Shown here: positions 56,076 through 64,000 of the stretch, piece after piece | How the letters are laid out: each line of letters opens with the position of its first letter | Numbering within the stretch: the first letter of the stretch is position 1 | Origin: Collinsella sp. | GTDB lineage: Bacteria > Actinomycetota > Coriobacteriia > Coriobacteriales > Coriobacteriaceae | Length of the DNA stretch: 64,000 nt | Direction: 5' to 3' | Assembly: GCA_031296755.1 (NCBI GenBank) | Contig: JAUMMZ010000025.1 | Location: forward strand, 87,862-151,861 | Translations under genes and position numbers: made by a program | The notes under the pieces: model-generated | What the model was told of the DNA's origin: nothing | The model's input: the letters and a program-made list of their open reading frames with translations, nothing else | Database searches by the model: none

Positions 56076-57893
56076 GTCGGCGTAGGTGAAGGTTGTGACG
56101 TCGAACATGCCCTCGGGGCGGATGCGGAGCGTCGGGATAACCGGCAGGGGCAGGAAGATGATGCCCATGATGGGGTCGAGCGGCGGCTCGATGCCCATGG
56201 CGCGCGCCTTGACCATAAAGTCGTCGTGCTGCGCGGCGACATCCTCGGCCGTGCCTTCGCTCATCAGACCGCCGAGCGCCAGCGGAATGCGCGCCACGAC
56301 CTCGCCGTTGCGCACCAGCACGTGACCACCCTGGCCCACAGCCTCAACAGCAGCCATCATATCGGCAGCGTTATCACCCACGACGCACACGTTGTGCGAG
56401 TCGTGGCCGATCGTGGAGGCAATGGCGCCACCGGTAATGGTGAAGCCGCGCACCCAGCCGCGACCGATATGCTTGCCGACAAGGCCCAGGCCCGCAGGAC
56501 CATCACCGTCGGCGCCCTCGGCCTGCAGCGACACACCGCGGCCGTGGCGCTCGATCAGCATAATGCGACGCAGGCCCTCGGCGCTCTCGGGGCGAACCAT
56601 ACCCGTGATGGCCTTACCCGGCACCACGTCGATCACGGCCTCGCCCGGCTTAAAGGCATAGTCGAATACGTCGAGCGAAAGCTTCGGCAGCTTAACGGAC
56701 GCGCGCAGCTCGTCGGCAAGGGCTGCGACCTCGGCCATCTCGGGTGCGATCTCGCCCACAAAGGTGCCGTCCTGCGCCACCAGAGCACCGGCGGCGTATA
56801 CGCGATGCGGAGCCGTGGTGAACGTCAGGTCATTGAGCACCAGCAGGTCGGCACGCTTGCCCGGGGCGATGGCGCCACGCAGTTCGTGCGGGTCGCGGCA
56901 GCCGTGATCCAGGCCAAACGCCTCAGCCGTGGAAAGGGACGCCATGGAGATAGCGACCACCGGGTCGATACCGGCCTCAATCGCCACGCGGCAGGCGTTG
57001 TCGATCATGCCGGTCGCAAGCGCATCGGAAGGGGCGCGGTCGTCAGTCGCAAAGCAGCAGCGGCGGGCACGGGCAGGATTCTCCAGCAGCATCGGCGACA
57101 GGTTGGCCAGGTCATGGCTGCACGTACCCTCGCGCAGCATCACATACATGCCGCGAGACAGCTTGTCGAGTGCCTCCTCGGGAATCGTCGACTCATGGTC
57201 AGCGATAATACCTGCTGCGGCATAGGCGTTGAGGTCCTTGCCGGCAACGAGCGGCGCGTGACCGTCAACCTGCTTGGACGGCGTCTGGTTGGCAGCGTCG
57301 ATTCGAGCGCAGGTCTCGGGATCGGCCATAAAGACGCCCGGCAGGTTCATCATCTCGCCCAGGCCAAAGACATCGCCCGGATGCTCGGCAAAAAACGCCT
57401 GCATGTCAGCGGCGGTAATCACAGCGCCTGCTTGCTCATCGGGCAGCGCGGGCACGCACGAGGGCATCATGTACTTGATGGAAATGGGCGCGCGACGACC
57501 GTCCTCGATCATAAAGCGCAGGCCGTCCAGGCCGGAAACATTAGCGATCTCGTGGCTGTCGGCAATAGCGGTGGTGGTACCGCGCGTCGCCGCCATGCGC
57601 GCATACTCGGCAGGGCGGATGTTCGAAGACTCGATATGCAAGTGTCCGTCAATAAAACCGGGGGCAAGATAGCGGCCCTGGCAATCGATGACCTCGGCAG
57701 CCTCATACGTACCGGCGGCATCGTCGCGACCATCGTAGAGCACGCCGACGATCACGCCATCCTTGACGGCAACGCTACCGGGCGCCACGCGCTGGCCGTA
57801 CACATCGACAATCTGCGCGTTGGCAAACAGCGTGTCAACGGGCACACGACCCTCGGCGGCCTCGATCACAGATCTCATGACCTCAACGGACAT
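56073..57893 (-). CDS. ade: Adenine deaminase
   Basis: Converts adenine to hypoxanthine and ammonia. 606 residues. Metal ligands and active site are typical of the bacterial Ade/YicP family: APGFIDGHLHIESSNI, IADSHEIANVSG, DGHAPLV, ADHESTIPEEAL and CFATDDRAPSD. Start ATG 57893 (MSVEVMRS) with AAGGAG five bases ahead; the longer frame to 57989 crosses the leader terminator and is rejected. Releases ammonia that gltBD could use. It is preceded by a promoter and an attenuator-like terminator. Confidence 0.93.
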   Translation of the reverse strand: MSVEVMRSVIEAAEGRVPVDTLFANAQIVDVYGQRVAPGSVAVKDGVIVGVLYDGRDDAAGTYEAAEVIDCQGRYLAPGFIDGHLHIESSNIRPAEYARMAATRGTTTAIADSHEIANVSGLDGLRFMIEDGRRAPISIKYMMPSCVPALPDEQAGAVITAADMQAFFAEHPGDVFGLGEMMNLPGVFMADPETCARIDAANQTPSKQVDGHAPLVAGKDLNAYAAAGIIADHESTIPEEALDKLSRGMYVMLREGTCSHDLANLSPMLLENPARARRCCFATDDRAPSDALATGMIDNACRVAIEAGIDPVVAISMASLSTAEAFGLDHGCRDPHELRGAIAPGKRADLLVLNDLTFTTAPHRVYAAGALVAQDGTFVGEIAPEMAEVAALADELRASVKLPKLSLDVFDYAFKPGEAVIDVVPGKAITGMVRPESAEGLRRIMLIERHGRGVSLQAEGADGDGPAGLGLVGKHIGRGWVRGFTITGGAIASTIGHDSHNVCVVGDNAADMMAAVEAVGQGGHVLVRNGEVVARIPLALGGLMSEGTAEDVAAQHDDFMVKARAMGIEPPLDPIMGIIFLPLPVIPTLRIRPEGMFDVTTFTYAD

Positions 57894-57913
57894 ACATACT
57901 CCTTTAACCGTAG

Positions 57914-57949
57914 AAAAAAGCTGCGGAGCGGACAGGCCTTCACCGCAGC
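57914..57949 (-). terminator. Promoter-proximal terminator in the ade leader
   Basis: Minus strand GCTGCGG, 16-nt loop, CCGCAGC, TTTTTT, ending about 20 bp before the ade ribosome site and starting a few bases after the predicted transcript start. A terminator here must be bypassed for ade expression. The leader is too short for a known purine riboswitch. Confidence 0.65.
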
Positions 57950-57961
57950 AAACCAATAGCC

Positions 57962-57989
57962 ATTGTATGCCCAAACGATGGGTCAGCAA
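57962..57989 (-). promoter_or_regulatory. ade promoter
   Basis: Minus strand: -35 TTGCTG (57984-57989), 16-bp spacer, -10 TACAAT (57962-57967); start near 57955. Confidence 0.7.
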
Positions 57990-58044
57990 TACGCCTCCCC
58001 GCTTAACGGCACCGCCAAATGATCCCTTGGGGACGGAGGAAAAA

Positions 58045-58111
58045 AGTTGCGGTGGAATAGTTCCTACCTGGGCGCCCGTATGGCATTTTTAGGAACTATT
58101 TCACCGCAACT
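58045..58111. repeat. 67-bp TTGCGGTG inverted repeat (family 2)
   Basis: AGTTGCGGTGGAATAGTTCC ... GGAACTATTTCACCGCAACT. Lies between the tyrS terminator and the ade promoter. Confidence 0.87.
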
Positions 58112-58114
58112 CAA

Positions 58115-58146
58115 AAGGCCGCAGTCGGGATTCCCGGCTGCGGCCT
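58115..58146 (-). terminator. Terminator of tyrS
   Basis: AAGGCCGCAGTCGGGA and a complementary arm with a very short loop, about 30 bp after the tyrS stop; on the minus strand TTTTGAG follows. Confidence 0.82.
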
Positions 58147-58174
58147 TGTTGCACTTGTGAGGTCAACTTGCTCG

Positions 58175-59386
58175 TTAGACCAACTTGAAGCCCTTGCGCT
58201 TGCCCACGGAGAGGGTGTCGCCCAGCTTGAGGGCACTGGGGTCGATGTTGTAGCTCTTGGGAGCCACGGCCTTGCCGTTGATCTTGACGCCGCCGCCGTC
58301 GATGTCGCGACGGGCCTGGCCGGCGCTGGCCGAAAGGCCCAGGTCCTTGAGCAGGCCGGCGAGGTAGATCTGGCCCTCGTCGTTAACAGTCAGCTCAACA
58401 TGCTTCTCGGGGAAGTCGGCGAGCTGGCCCTCCTTGAACACGCGGTCGAACTCGGCCTGAGCCTCGTCGCCGGCACCGGCGCCGTGGTAGGTGTCGCACA
58501 GGTCGCGGCCCAGAGCGCGCTTGAGCTCATAGGGATCGGCGGAGCCGTCGGCCAGAGCAGCGTCGATCTTGTCGACCTCGGCCGGGGTGAGCGAGCTCGC
58601 CAGGCGGTAGTACTTGCCGATCATCTCGTCGGGGATGGACATGGTCTTGCCGAACATATCCTTGGGCGCGTCGGTCAGGCCGATGTAGTTACCGTAGGAC
58701 TTGGACATCTTACGGACGCCATCGGTGCCCTCGAGCAGCGGCATGGTGAGCGCGATCTGGGGCTCCATGCCCATCTTCTCCATGAGCTCACGGCCGGCGA
58801 GCAGGTTGAAGAGCTGATCGGTGCCGCCCATCTCCACGTCGGCCTTGATCTGCACGGAGTCGAAAGCCTGCATCACGGGATACAGGAACTCATGCAGGGC
58901 GATCGGCGTCTGAGACTGGTAGCGCTTGGTAAAGTCGTCGCGCTCAAGAATACGGGCGACAGTGAACTTGGAGCACACCTGCAGCAGACCAGCCAGATCC
59001 ATCGACAAGATCCAGTCACCGTTGTGCACGATGGTGGTCTTCTCGGGATCCAGGATCTTCATGGCCTGGCTCACGTAGGTCTCGGCGTTGGCCTCGATCT
59101 GCTCCTGCGAAAGCTGCGGGCGGGTGGAATTCTTGCCCGAAGGATCGCCAATCAGCGCGGTACCGTTGCCGATGATGAGGGTGACGTTGTGGCCCAGGTC
59201 CTGGAACTGGCGCATCTTGCGCAGCGGCACGGCGTGGCCCAGGTGCAGGTCGGGGCTGGTGGGATCGACGCCGAGCTTGATGTTGAGGGGCTCGCCCTTC
59301 TCAAGCTTCTTGCGAAGGTCGGCCTCGGGGACGATCTGCGCGGCGCCCGAGGTGATGATACGCATTTGCTCGTCAACAGACAGCAT
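58175..59386 (-). CDS. tyrS: Tyrosyl-tRNA synthetase
   Basis: Charges tRNA-Tyr. 403 residues of the TyrZ-like type: HLGHAVPLRKM is the HIGH signature, KMSKSYGN the KMSKS loop, GGTDQLFNLLAGREL the tyrosine-site segment, and the C-terminal S4 domain ends GDTLSVGKRKGFKLV. AAAGGAGG precedes the ATG. A hairpin AGCACC(CGCCG TTTT CGGCG)GGTGCT lies just before the ribosome site; no T-box is visible in the 96-bp gap. Confidence 0.96.
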   Translation of the reverse strand: MLSVDEQMRIITSGAAQIVPEADLRKKLEKGEPLNIKLGVDPTSPDLHLGHAVPLRKMRQFQDLGHNVTLIIGNGTALIGDPSGKNSTRPQLSQEQIEANAETYVSQAMKILDPEKTTIVHNGDWILSMDLAGLLQVCSKFTVARILERDDFTKRYQSQTPIALHEFLYPVMQAFDSVQIKADVEMGGTDQLFNLLAGRELMEKMGMEPQIALTMPLLEGTDGVRKMSKSYGNYIGLTDAPKDMFGKTMSIPDEMIGKYYRLASSLTPAEVDKIDAALADGSADPYELKRALGRDLCDTYHGAGAGDEAQAEFDRVFKEGQLADFPEKHVELTVNDEGQIYLAGLLKDLGLSASAGQARRDIDGGGVKINGKAVAPKSYNIDPSALKLGDTLSVGKRKGFKLV

Positions 59387-59482
59387 TGGGTATCCTCCTT
59401 TTGCTATAGCACCCTCGCCGAAAACGGCGGTGCTGGAAGTCCATAAACTCTCTTATGATAACAAACTGACGCGACGCAGCAT

Positions 59483-61459
59483 CTACGACAGGAAAATCCT
59501 CGTCCTGCCGCATGCGTCGATGGCAACTGGCAGACGCGTGCCGTCACGCTCGACCAGATAGCGCACCTGCCGACGACGCAAGCAGTCGCGGCAACGGGCC
59601 TGCCCCGTCGCATCGGTGGCGCAGACGCCCTCGGCGGTCAGCAGGCAGTGCTCGCACACCATGAGCTCGGGACGGTCGGTGTCGACCGGACCCAAGACGC
59701 CGGGTTCAGCAGCCAGCTCGGCAATACGCTCCCTGTCATTGCTGAGCAACTCGGCAGGCAAGTATACCCACCCCGCGCCAAGCCCGCGCAGCCAGGCAAG
59801 CGTGGCCCGATTGGCGCAGAACACCGGCGCCGCCACGTCAAACGTCGTGCCCAGCTCGCGGGCCATCGCCACCTGCCCCAGGTTGCGGCAAACAATACGC
59901 CCGGCACGTTGCATAAGCGCTCGAGTCCGCTCGGCGTCGCCTGCGCGGCACACTTCGTCGAGCACCACCGTCGCATCGGACAGATCCCACTCATCGCGCG
60001 GATCCAAATCCATCAGCTCCCAGGCAAAGACCATACGAGCAAAAGCCTCATGCTTTGCCGGTTCCGCCGGTCCCGCCAACTCCGTCGGTACATCGCCATC
60101 TGCCAGAACGCCCTCAAACGGCAGCACCTCAACGGACTGCTCAGCAGGCGCGACCGCATCTGCCTCGACCCGCATGCGCTCCAACACCGTTGCCGTCTGC
60201 CCCAGCACGCCGGCACTGCGAATCAGATAGACCTCGCAGCCCGCGTCCACCTTGCGTTTGCAACGCACGACGATGCGCTCTCCCGCAGCGGCATCCACGG
60301 GGCAAGGCACCTGTGGCCAGCGCTTGGGCACATCGGGACGCGCGTCGGCACCCGGGTAAAATCGGATCTCGAGCGTATCGCCCGCCGCCACGGCGGCATC
60401 AAGCTCAACCGTCACCTCTTCGTGACCCACCGCCACCAAGTGGCCCACGCGCACACCCTGGTTGATCGCGCGCTCAAAGCTCATGAGCTCGGCGCCCGAA
60501 CGACCCCGCAGATACGCATCGGTAAAGCCACGGTTGAACGACCTTCCCAGCTCGCGCTCAAGCGCCGGCACCGCATCGGCATCCCATGTGCCGTCGCGCA
60601 GCATATCGAGCGCCCGACGCCACACCCTCACCGCGTTAAAGACGTAGTCGGGATTCTTCATGCGGCCCTCGATCTTGAGCGATGCCACGCCGGCGGCAAC
60701 AAGCTCGGGCAGATGCGCGATGCCCAGATAGTCACGCGGACAAAGCAGGCGATCCCCTTCGACAGCGACAACACTCTGCCCCGCCTCGTCCACCAGGTCA
60801 TAGGACAGACGGCACGGTTGCGTGCAATCACCGCGCATCGCAGAGCGGCCACGTCGAAGGGCAGAGAACCCGCACGCACCCGAGTATCCAATGCAAATAG
60901 CGCCGTGACAGAACACCTCGATGGGCACGCCAGTAGCGCAAAGCGTCTCAATCTCTGCCACGCTCAGCTCGCGCGCAGTCGTCACGCGCTCAACGCCCAA
61001 CTCCTTGGCAGCCAACTGCACGGCACCCTCGCTATGAGCGCCCGCCTGAGTGGACAGGTGAATCTCGACCCCCGGAATCGCCGCACGAAGCGCACAGGCC
61101 AGCCCGGCATCGGCCACAATCAACGCATCGGCACCCAACGCGTGCGCATGCGCCCCCAACGCCACGGCGTCGGCAAGCTCATCATCGAACACGAACACGT
61201 TGAGCGTCACGTACACACGCACGCCATGGGCATGGGCCACGGCACAACCGCGCGCGAACTCATCATCGCTAAAGCCATGCGCGCTCACTCGAGCGTTGAA
61301 TCCGTCCAGCCCCGCATAGATGGCATCGGCACCCGCCGCAATCGCCGCGAGCATCTGGTCGAGTCCGCCAGCAGGCGCCAGCAGTTCGGGCAGCGCCACT
61401 TCAGCCGCCGCCAGCTCGCTTTCGCATTGTCCGCTCGGTTCCACCGGCCGAATCGCCAT
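59483..61459 (-). CDS. U32-family peptidase / RlhA-like protein
   Basis: 658 residues. The N-terminal half is the U32 TIM-barrel-like domain: ELLAPAGGLDQMLAAIAAGADAIYAG, then the signature EVFCHGAICIGYSGACGFSALRRGRSAMRGDCTQPCR with conserved Cys that may bind a cluster. The C-terminal part has a beta-barrel-like region (DUF3656 style) and a Cys-rich end (VCEHCLLTAEGVC, ARCRDCLRRRQ). Family members act in collagen degradation or in 23S rRNA hydroxylation (RlhA). Start ATG 61459 after AAGGAG. It lies immediately upstream of tyrS on the same strand. Confidence 0.88.
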   Translation of the reverse strand: MAIRPVEPSGQCESELAAAEVALPELLAPAGGLDQMLAAIAAGADAIYAGLDGFNARVSAHGFSDDEFARGCAVAHAHGVRVYVTLNVFVFDDELADAVALGAHAHALGADALIVADAGLACALRAAIPGVEIHLSTQAGAHSEGAVQLAAKELGVERVTTARELSVAEIETLCATGVPIEVFCHGAICIGYSGACGFSALRRGRSAMRGDCTQPCRLSYDLVDEAGQSVVAVEGDRLLCPRDYLGIAHLPELVAAGVASLKIEGRMKNPDYVFNAVRVWRRALDMLRDGTWDADAVPALERELGRSFNRGFTDAYLRGRSGAELMSFERAINQGVRVGHLVAVGHEEVTVELDAAVAAGDTLEIRFYPGADARPDVPKRWPQVPCPVDAAAGERIVVRCKRKVDAGCEVYLIRSAGVLGQTATVLERMRVEADAVAPAEQSVEVLPFEGVLADGDVPTELAGPAEPAKHEAFARMVFAWELMDLDPRDEWDLSDATVVLDEVCRAGDAERTRALMQRAGRIVCRNLGQVAMARELGTTFDVAAPVFCANRATLAWLRGLGAGWVYLPAELLSNDRERIAELAAEPGVLGPVDTDRPELMVCEHCLLTAEGVCATDATGQARCRDCLRRRQVRYLVERDGTRLPVAIDACGRTRIFLS

Positions 61460-61620
61460 CGGTAAACTCCTTGCCAAGGTGTGCTTTCACTCTGAAAATT
61501 GCTGCCAACCAGCATACACGAGGCCCCGCGTGCCCCGATTGGTTTATCGTGTAATAACTTATGTCCATCCTGCCAGGCATAACACCTGCCGCCTGACACG
61601 ACATACCTGGAGGTCAATAT

Positions 61621-63816
61621 ATGGGTCCTCGCCAACGACAGGGGCGCGGTCGCTCTAAGACGCATGCCCTTCCCATGATCTTACTCTCGTTTTTGGGCTT
61701 TCTGCTTATCGCGGGCGTAGCGTTTGGCATCGGCATGATCGGCAATGTCAACCGCTGGCTGTCCGATCTGCCCGACTACACCGATGCCAACGCGTATCTG
61801 GTGAGCGAGCCCACCGACATCGTCGACTGCAACGGCAATACCATTGCGAGTTTCTACACGCAAAACCGCAAGTCCATCACCAAGGACCAAGTGTCCCCGT
61901 ACGTGCTGCAGGGCACCGTCGACGTTGAGGACGAGCGCTTCTACGAGCATGGCGGCATCGACCTCTGGGGCATTGCACGCGCATCGGTGGCAACCCTCAC
62001 CGGCGGCCACGAGGGCGCATCGACCATCACCCAGCAGCTGGTTCGCAACACCATCTTGCAGGAGGAACAATTCGACTCGACCATCGAGCGTAAGGTGCGC
62101 GAGGCCTATATCGCCATCAAGATGGAGGATATGTACTCCAAAGACGAGATCCTCATGATGTACCTCAACACCATCTACTACGGCCATGGAGCATATGGCA
62201 TCGAGGCCGCCGCCGAGACCTATCTGTCCAAAACCGCCGCCGACCTCACCCTGAGCGAGGCCGCGCTGCTCATCGGCCTTCCCAACTCGCCCTCGCAGTA
62301 CGACCCCACGGTTAATCCCGACTTGGCGCTGTCCCGCCGCAATAAGGTTCTGGACAACATGCTGCGTCTGGGCCACATCACGCAGGAAGAGCACGATGCC
62401 GCACAGGCTGAGCCCATCACGCTTAACGTGACCGAGATTTCGGGCAGTGGCGTCGATGTGTACTCTCAGCCCTACTTTGTCTCCTACGTTAAACAGTTGC
62501 TTGAGCAGGAGTTCTCCACCGACGTGCTCTTTAAGGGCGGTCTGACCGTCAAGACCACCATCGACCCCACCATGCAGCAGGTGGCCGAGGAGGCTGTGCG
62601 CTCGCAGCTCGACACGCTTTCGCTCGACGGCCTGGACATGGGCATGGTCGTCGTTGACCCCAAGACCGGCTACATCAAGTGCATGGTAGGCGGCTACGAC
62701 TACAACGCCGACGAGAATCACGTGAACCACGCTACGGCAAAGCGCCCCGTGGGCTCCACGTTTAAGGCCTTTACGCTGGCGACTGCCATCCAAAACGGTA
62801 TGAACCCCAACGTCACCCTCAACTGCAACTCGCCGCTCAAGGCCAAGGGCACCACGACCGAGGTGCAAAACTACGGCAACCAGAGCTATGGCAACATCAC
62901 GCTTAAGCAGGCGACGGCATACTCCTCCAACACCGGCTACATCCAGGTGGCGGAAGCCGTCGGCAACAGCAAGATCATCTCGCTCGTCAAAAAGCTCGGC
63001 ATCGATCCCGCCAAGGACAACATCGAGGACGTTCCCGTCATGACCCTCGGCACCGGCTCGATCTCGCCGCTCGAGATGGCCGCCGCCTACGCGACGTTTG
63101 CCAACGGCGGCTACTATCGCCAGCCGATCGCCATCACCGAGATTGACTCTCGTACCGGTTCGGTGCTGTACCAGCACACCGACAATCCCTCACAGGTGCT
63201 TACCGAGGGCGAGGCCGCCGCGGTCACCGATGTTCTGTCCGGCGTCATGAAGGGCGGCGGTACGGGTGCTGCCGGCGCCCTGAGCGTCAACCAGCCCTAT
63301 GCCGGCAAGACGGGCACCACCGACAACACCACCAACCTGTGGTTCTGCGGCTATACCCCGCAGCTGGCGTGCGCCCTGTGGACCGGCTATTCCGCGGGCG
63401 AGATTCCCATCCAAAAATACGGCACAGACCTGCTGGGCGACAGCACCAACCTGCCTGTCTTTAAGCGGTTTATGAACACCGTTCTGACCGGTACCGAGCG
63501 CGAGGAGTTTGCGACCGGAACGGCTCCCACCTACAAGAACAACAGCGTCTGGAAGTTCTACGGCACCAACAACACCAAGAAGACGGAGAACGACGACAAG
63601 GACGAGAACGAGGACGAAGAGGAAACCACAACGACGACCACGACGACCACGACCACCGAGACCACGGGCGGCGACACCACCGGCGGCACCGGTACGACCG
63701 GTGGCTCGACGGGCGGCTCCACTGGTGGTTCGACCGGCGGCGATGGCGGCACGCCTACGCCTACGCCTACGCCCACTCCCGACCCCTCGCCCACGCCTGA
63801 CGATACGGTCGGCTAG
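61621..63816 (+). CDS. Class A penicillin-binding protein (PBP1A type)
   Basis: Bifunctional peptidoglycan synthase, 731 residues. Short basic cytoplasmic start, one membrane anchor (about 18-42), GT51 glycosyltransferase with catalytic Glu in VDVEDERFYEHGGID, STITQQLVRN and RKVREAYIAIKME, then transpeptidase with SxxK as GSTFKAF, SxN as SSN in AYSSNTGYI and KTG in AGKTGTTDNTTN. The tail after about 640 is low-complexity: acidic, then a run of Thr, GGS repeats and PTPTPTPTP, a likely wall-spanning or disordered stretch. Ribosome site GGAGG. Downstream is an IS element. Confidence 0.95.
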   Translation: MGPRQRQGRGRSKTHALPMILLSFLGFLLIAGVAFGIGMIGNVNRWLSDLPDYTDANAYLVSEPTDIVDCNGNTIASFYTQNRKSITKDQVSPYVLQGTVDVEDERFYEHGGIDLWGIARASVATLTGGHEGASTITQQLVRNTILQEEQFDSTIERKVREAYIAIKMEDMYSKDEILMMYLNTIYYGHGAYGIEAAAETYLSKTAADLTLSEAALLIGLPNSPSQYDPTVNPDLALSRRNKVLDNMLRLGHITQEEHDAAQAEPITLNVTEISGSGVDVYSQPYFVSYVKQLLEQEFSTDVLFKGGLTVKTTIDPTMQQVAEEAVRSQLDTLSLDGLDMGMVVVDPKTGYIKCMVGGYDYNADENHVNHATAKRPVGSTFKAFTLATAIQNGMNPNVTLNCNSPLKAKGTTTEVQNYGNQSYGNITLKQATAYSSNTGYIQVAEAVGNSKIISLVKKLGIDPAKDNIEDVPVMTLGTGSISPLEMAAAYATFANGGYYRQPIAITEIDSRTGSVLYQHTDNPSQVLTEGEAAAVTDVLSGVMKGGGTGAAGALSVNQPYAGKTGTTDNTTNLWFCGYTPQLACALWTGYSAGEIPIQKYGTDLLGDSTNLPVFKRFMNTVLTGTEREEFATGTAPTYKNNSVWKFYGTNNTKKTENDDKDENEDEEETTTTTTTTTTTETTGGDTTGGTGTTGGSTGGSTGGSTGGDGGTPTPTPTPTPDPSPTPDDTVG

Positions 63817-63859
63817 AAATCATCCGGCCATAAGCAACAAGGCCCCCGAGCAGCCTATT

Positions 63860-64000
63860 TGAACTGCGTCCCAAATCTTGGACGCCCTAAATAGCGACTA
63901 GGCCGCGAGGGCCTGATTCCGGAACTCCTCCGGGGTCAGGCCCTTCAATCTTACCTGCCTCCGGCTCGTGTTCCAGTGGACTATGTATTCCTCCAGGTCG
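63860..64000 (-). mobile_element. IS3-family insertion sequence, right-end fragment
   Basis: The terminal inverted repeat starts TGAACTGCGTCCCAAATCTT at 63860, matching IS3/IS150-type ends. The transposase gene reads inward on the minus strand and is cut by the window edge. Insertion lies 43 bp after the PBP gene stop and seems to split its terminator (AAGGCCCCCGAG at 63839 lacks its partner arm). Confidence 0.8.
63898..64000 (-). CDS. IS3-family transposase OrfB, C-terminal fragment
   Basis: The last 34 codons before the stop read EEYIVHWNTSRRQVRLKGL followed by TPEEFRNQ, the usual end of the IS3/IS150 OrfB DDE transposase (YYN.RR...LKGLTP.E.R). Partial because the window stops here, so whether the element is complete is unknown. 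Confidence 0.85.
   Translation of the reverse strand, partial: DLEEYIVHWNTSRRQVRLKGLTPEEFRNQALAA

Noticed and set aside
57950..58044. Purine riboswitch ahead of ade
   Set aside because: No conserved aptamer sequence is seen and the predicted transcript start leaves too little leader.
59387..59482. T-box leader for tyrS
   Set aside because: Only 96 bp separate the genes; no T-box motif (TGGNACCGCG) or specifier stem is seen, only a short hairpin.

Overview
This 64 kb window looks like chromosome of a high-GC, strictly anaerobic Gram-positive gut bacterium of the class Coriobacteriia; Collinsella or a close relative is my best guess (inference from gene content, style and the GC-rich code, not from a marker gene). 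Supporting signs are an [FeFe]-hydrogenase linked to a GltD-like oxidoreductase, split transketolase, RF2/SecA neighbours of actinobacterial type, an FtsE with a long disordered N-terminus, and ribosomal protein L31 with an Ala/Glu/Lys-rich tail. Core genes are intact and mostly start behind strong AGGAGG-type sites.

Layout. 0-4 kb: a truncated substrate-binding lipoprotein, the hydrogenase HydA and a NuoF-C/GltD fusion (one minus-strand operon). 4.1-8.9 kb: an alpha-glucoside PTS operon (EIIA, LicT-type antiterminator, EIICB, 6-phospho-alpha-glucosidase) with a visible promoter and a RAT/terminator switch. 9-11.4 kb: DEAD-box helicase. 11.9-15.1 kb: FHA protein plus membrane Ser/Thr kinase. 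15.6-18.7 kb: copper operon copA-copZ-csoR. 18.8-23.4 kb: small membrane zinc-ribbon protein, amidohydrolase, a PD-(D/E)XK-type nuclease candidate and an unknown protein. 23.8-30 kb: glutamate synthase gltBD. 30.4-34.7 kb: membrane ferredoxin, phosphoglycerate mutase, NRAMP transporter, rubredoxin, flavin reductase. 34.9-41.4 kb: smpB, TPR protein, two tRNAs (Glu, Gln), ArsC/Spx-like protein, VanZ-like protein, orphan serine recombinase, RNase R. 41.5-51.2 kb: ftsEX, split transketolase, YitT, prfB, secA. 51.5-64 kb: rpmE, ACT protein, citrate synthase, two HAD phosphatases, adenine deaminase, tyrS, U32 peptidase, PBP1A, and the edge of an IS3-family element.

The most distinctive feature is intergenic. 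Nineteen copies of a 59-bp palindromic unit (arms TGTCTCRATCTGTAACAG / TGTTACAGATYGAGACA around a 24-nt centre) occur as single copies or in arrays with an almost exact 80-bp period, all between 11.6 and 33.9 kb. Two four-unit arrays, with partly homologous linkers, directly flank the single gene for the nuclease candidate (21280-22350). Four further families of inverted repeats (about 67-bp TTGCGGTGAAATAG units; TTGGTGCA units; TTGGGGACGTTC units; CTGCCAAAA units) fill other gaps, and one of them is nested inside another. I infer REPIN-like dispersed elements; no RAYT-type transposase is in the window.

Other regulatory structures stand out: the antitermination leader of the PTS operon, a terminator a few bases after the probable start of the adenine deaminase transcript, a hairpin covering the ribosome binding site of a HAD phosphatase gene, a CsoR-like site between -35 and -10 of copA, and a large nested hairpin upstream of ftsE.
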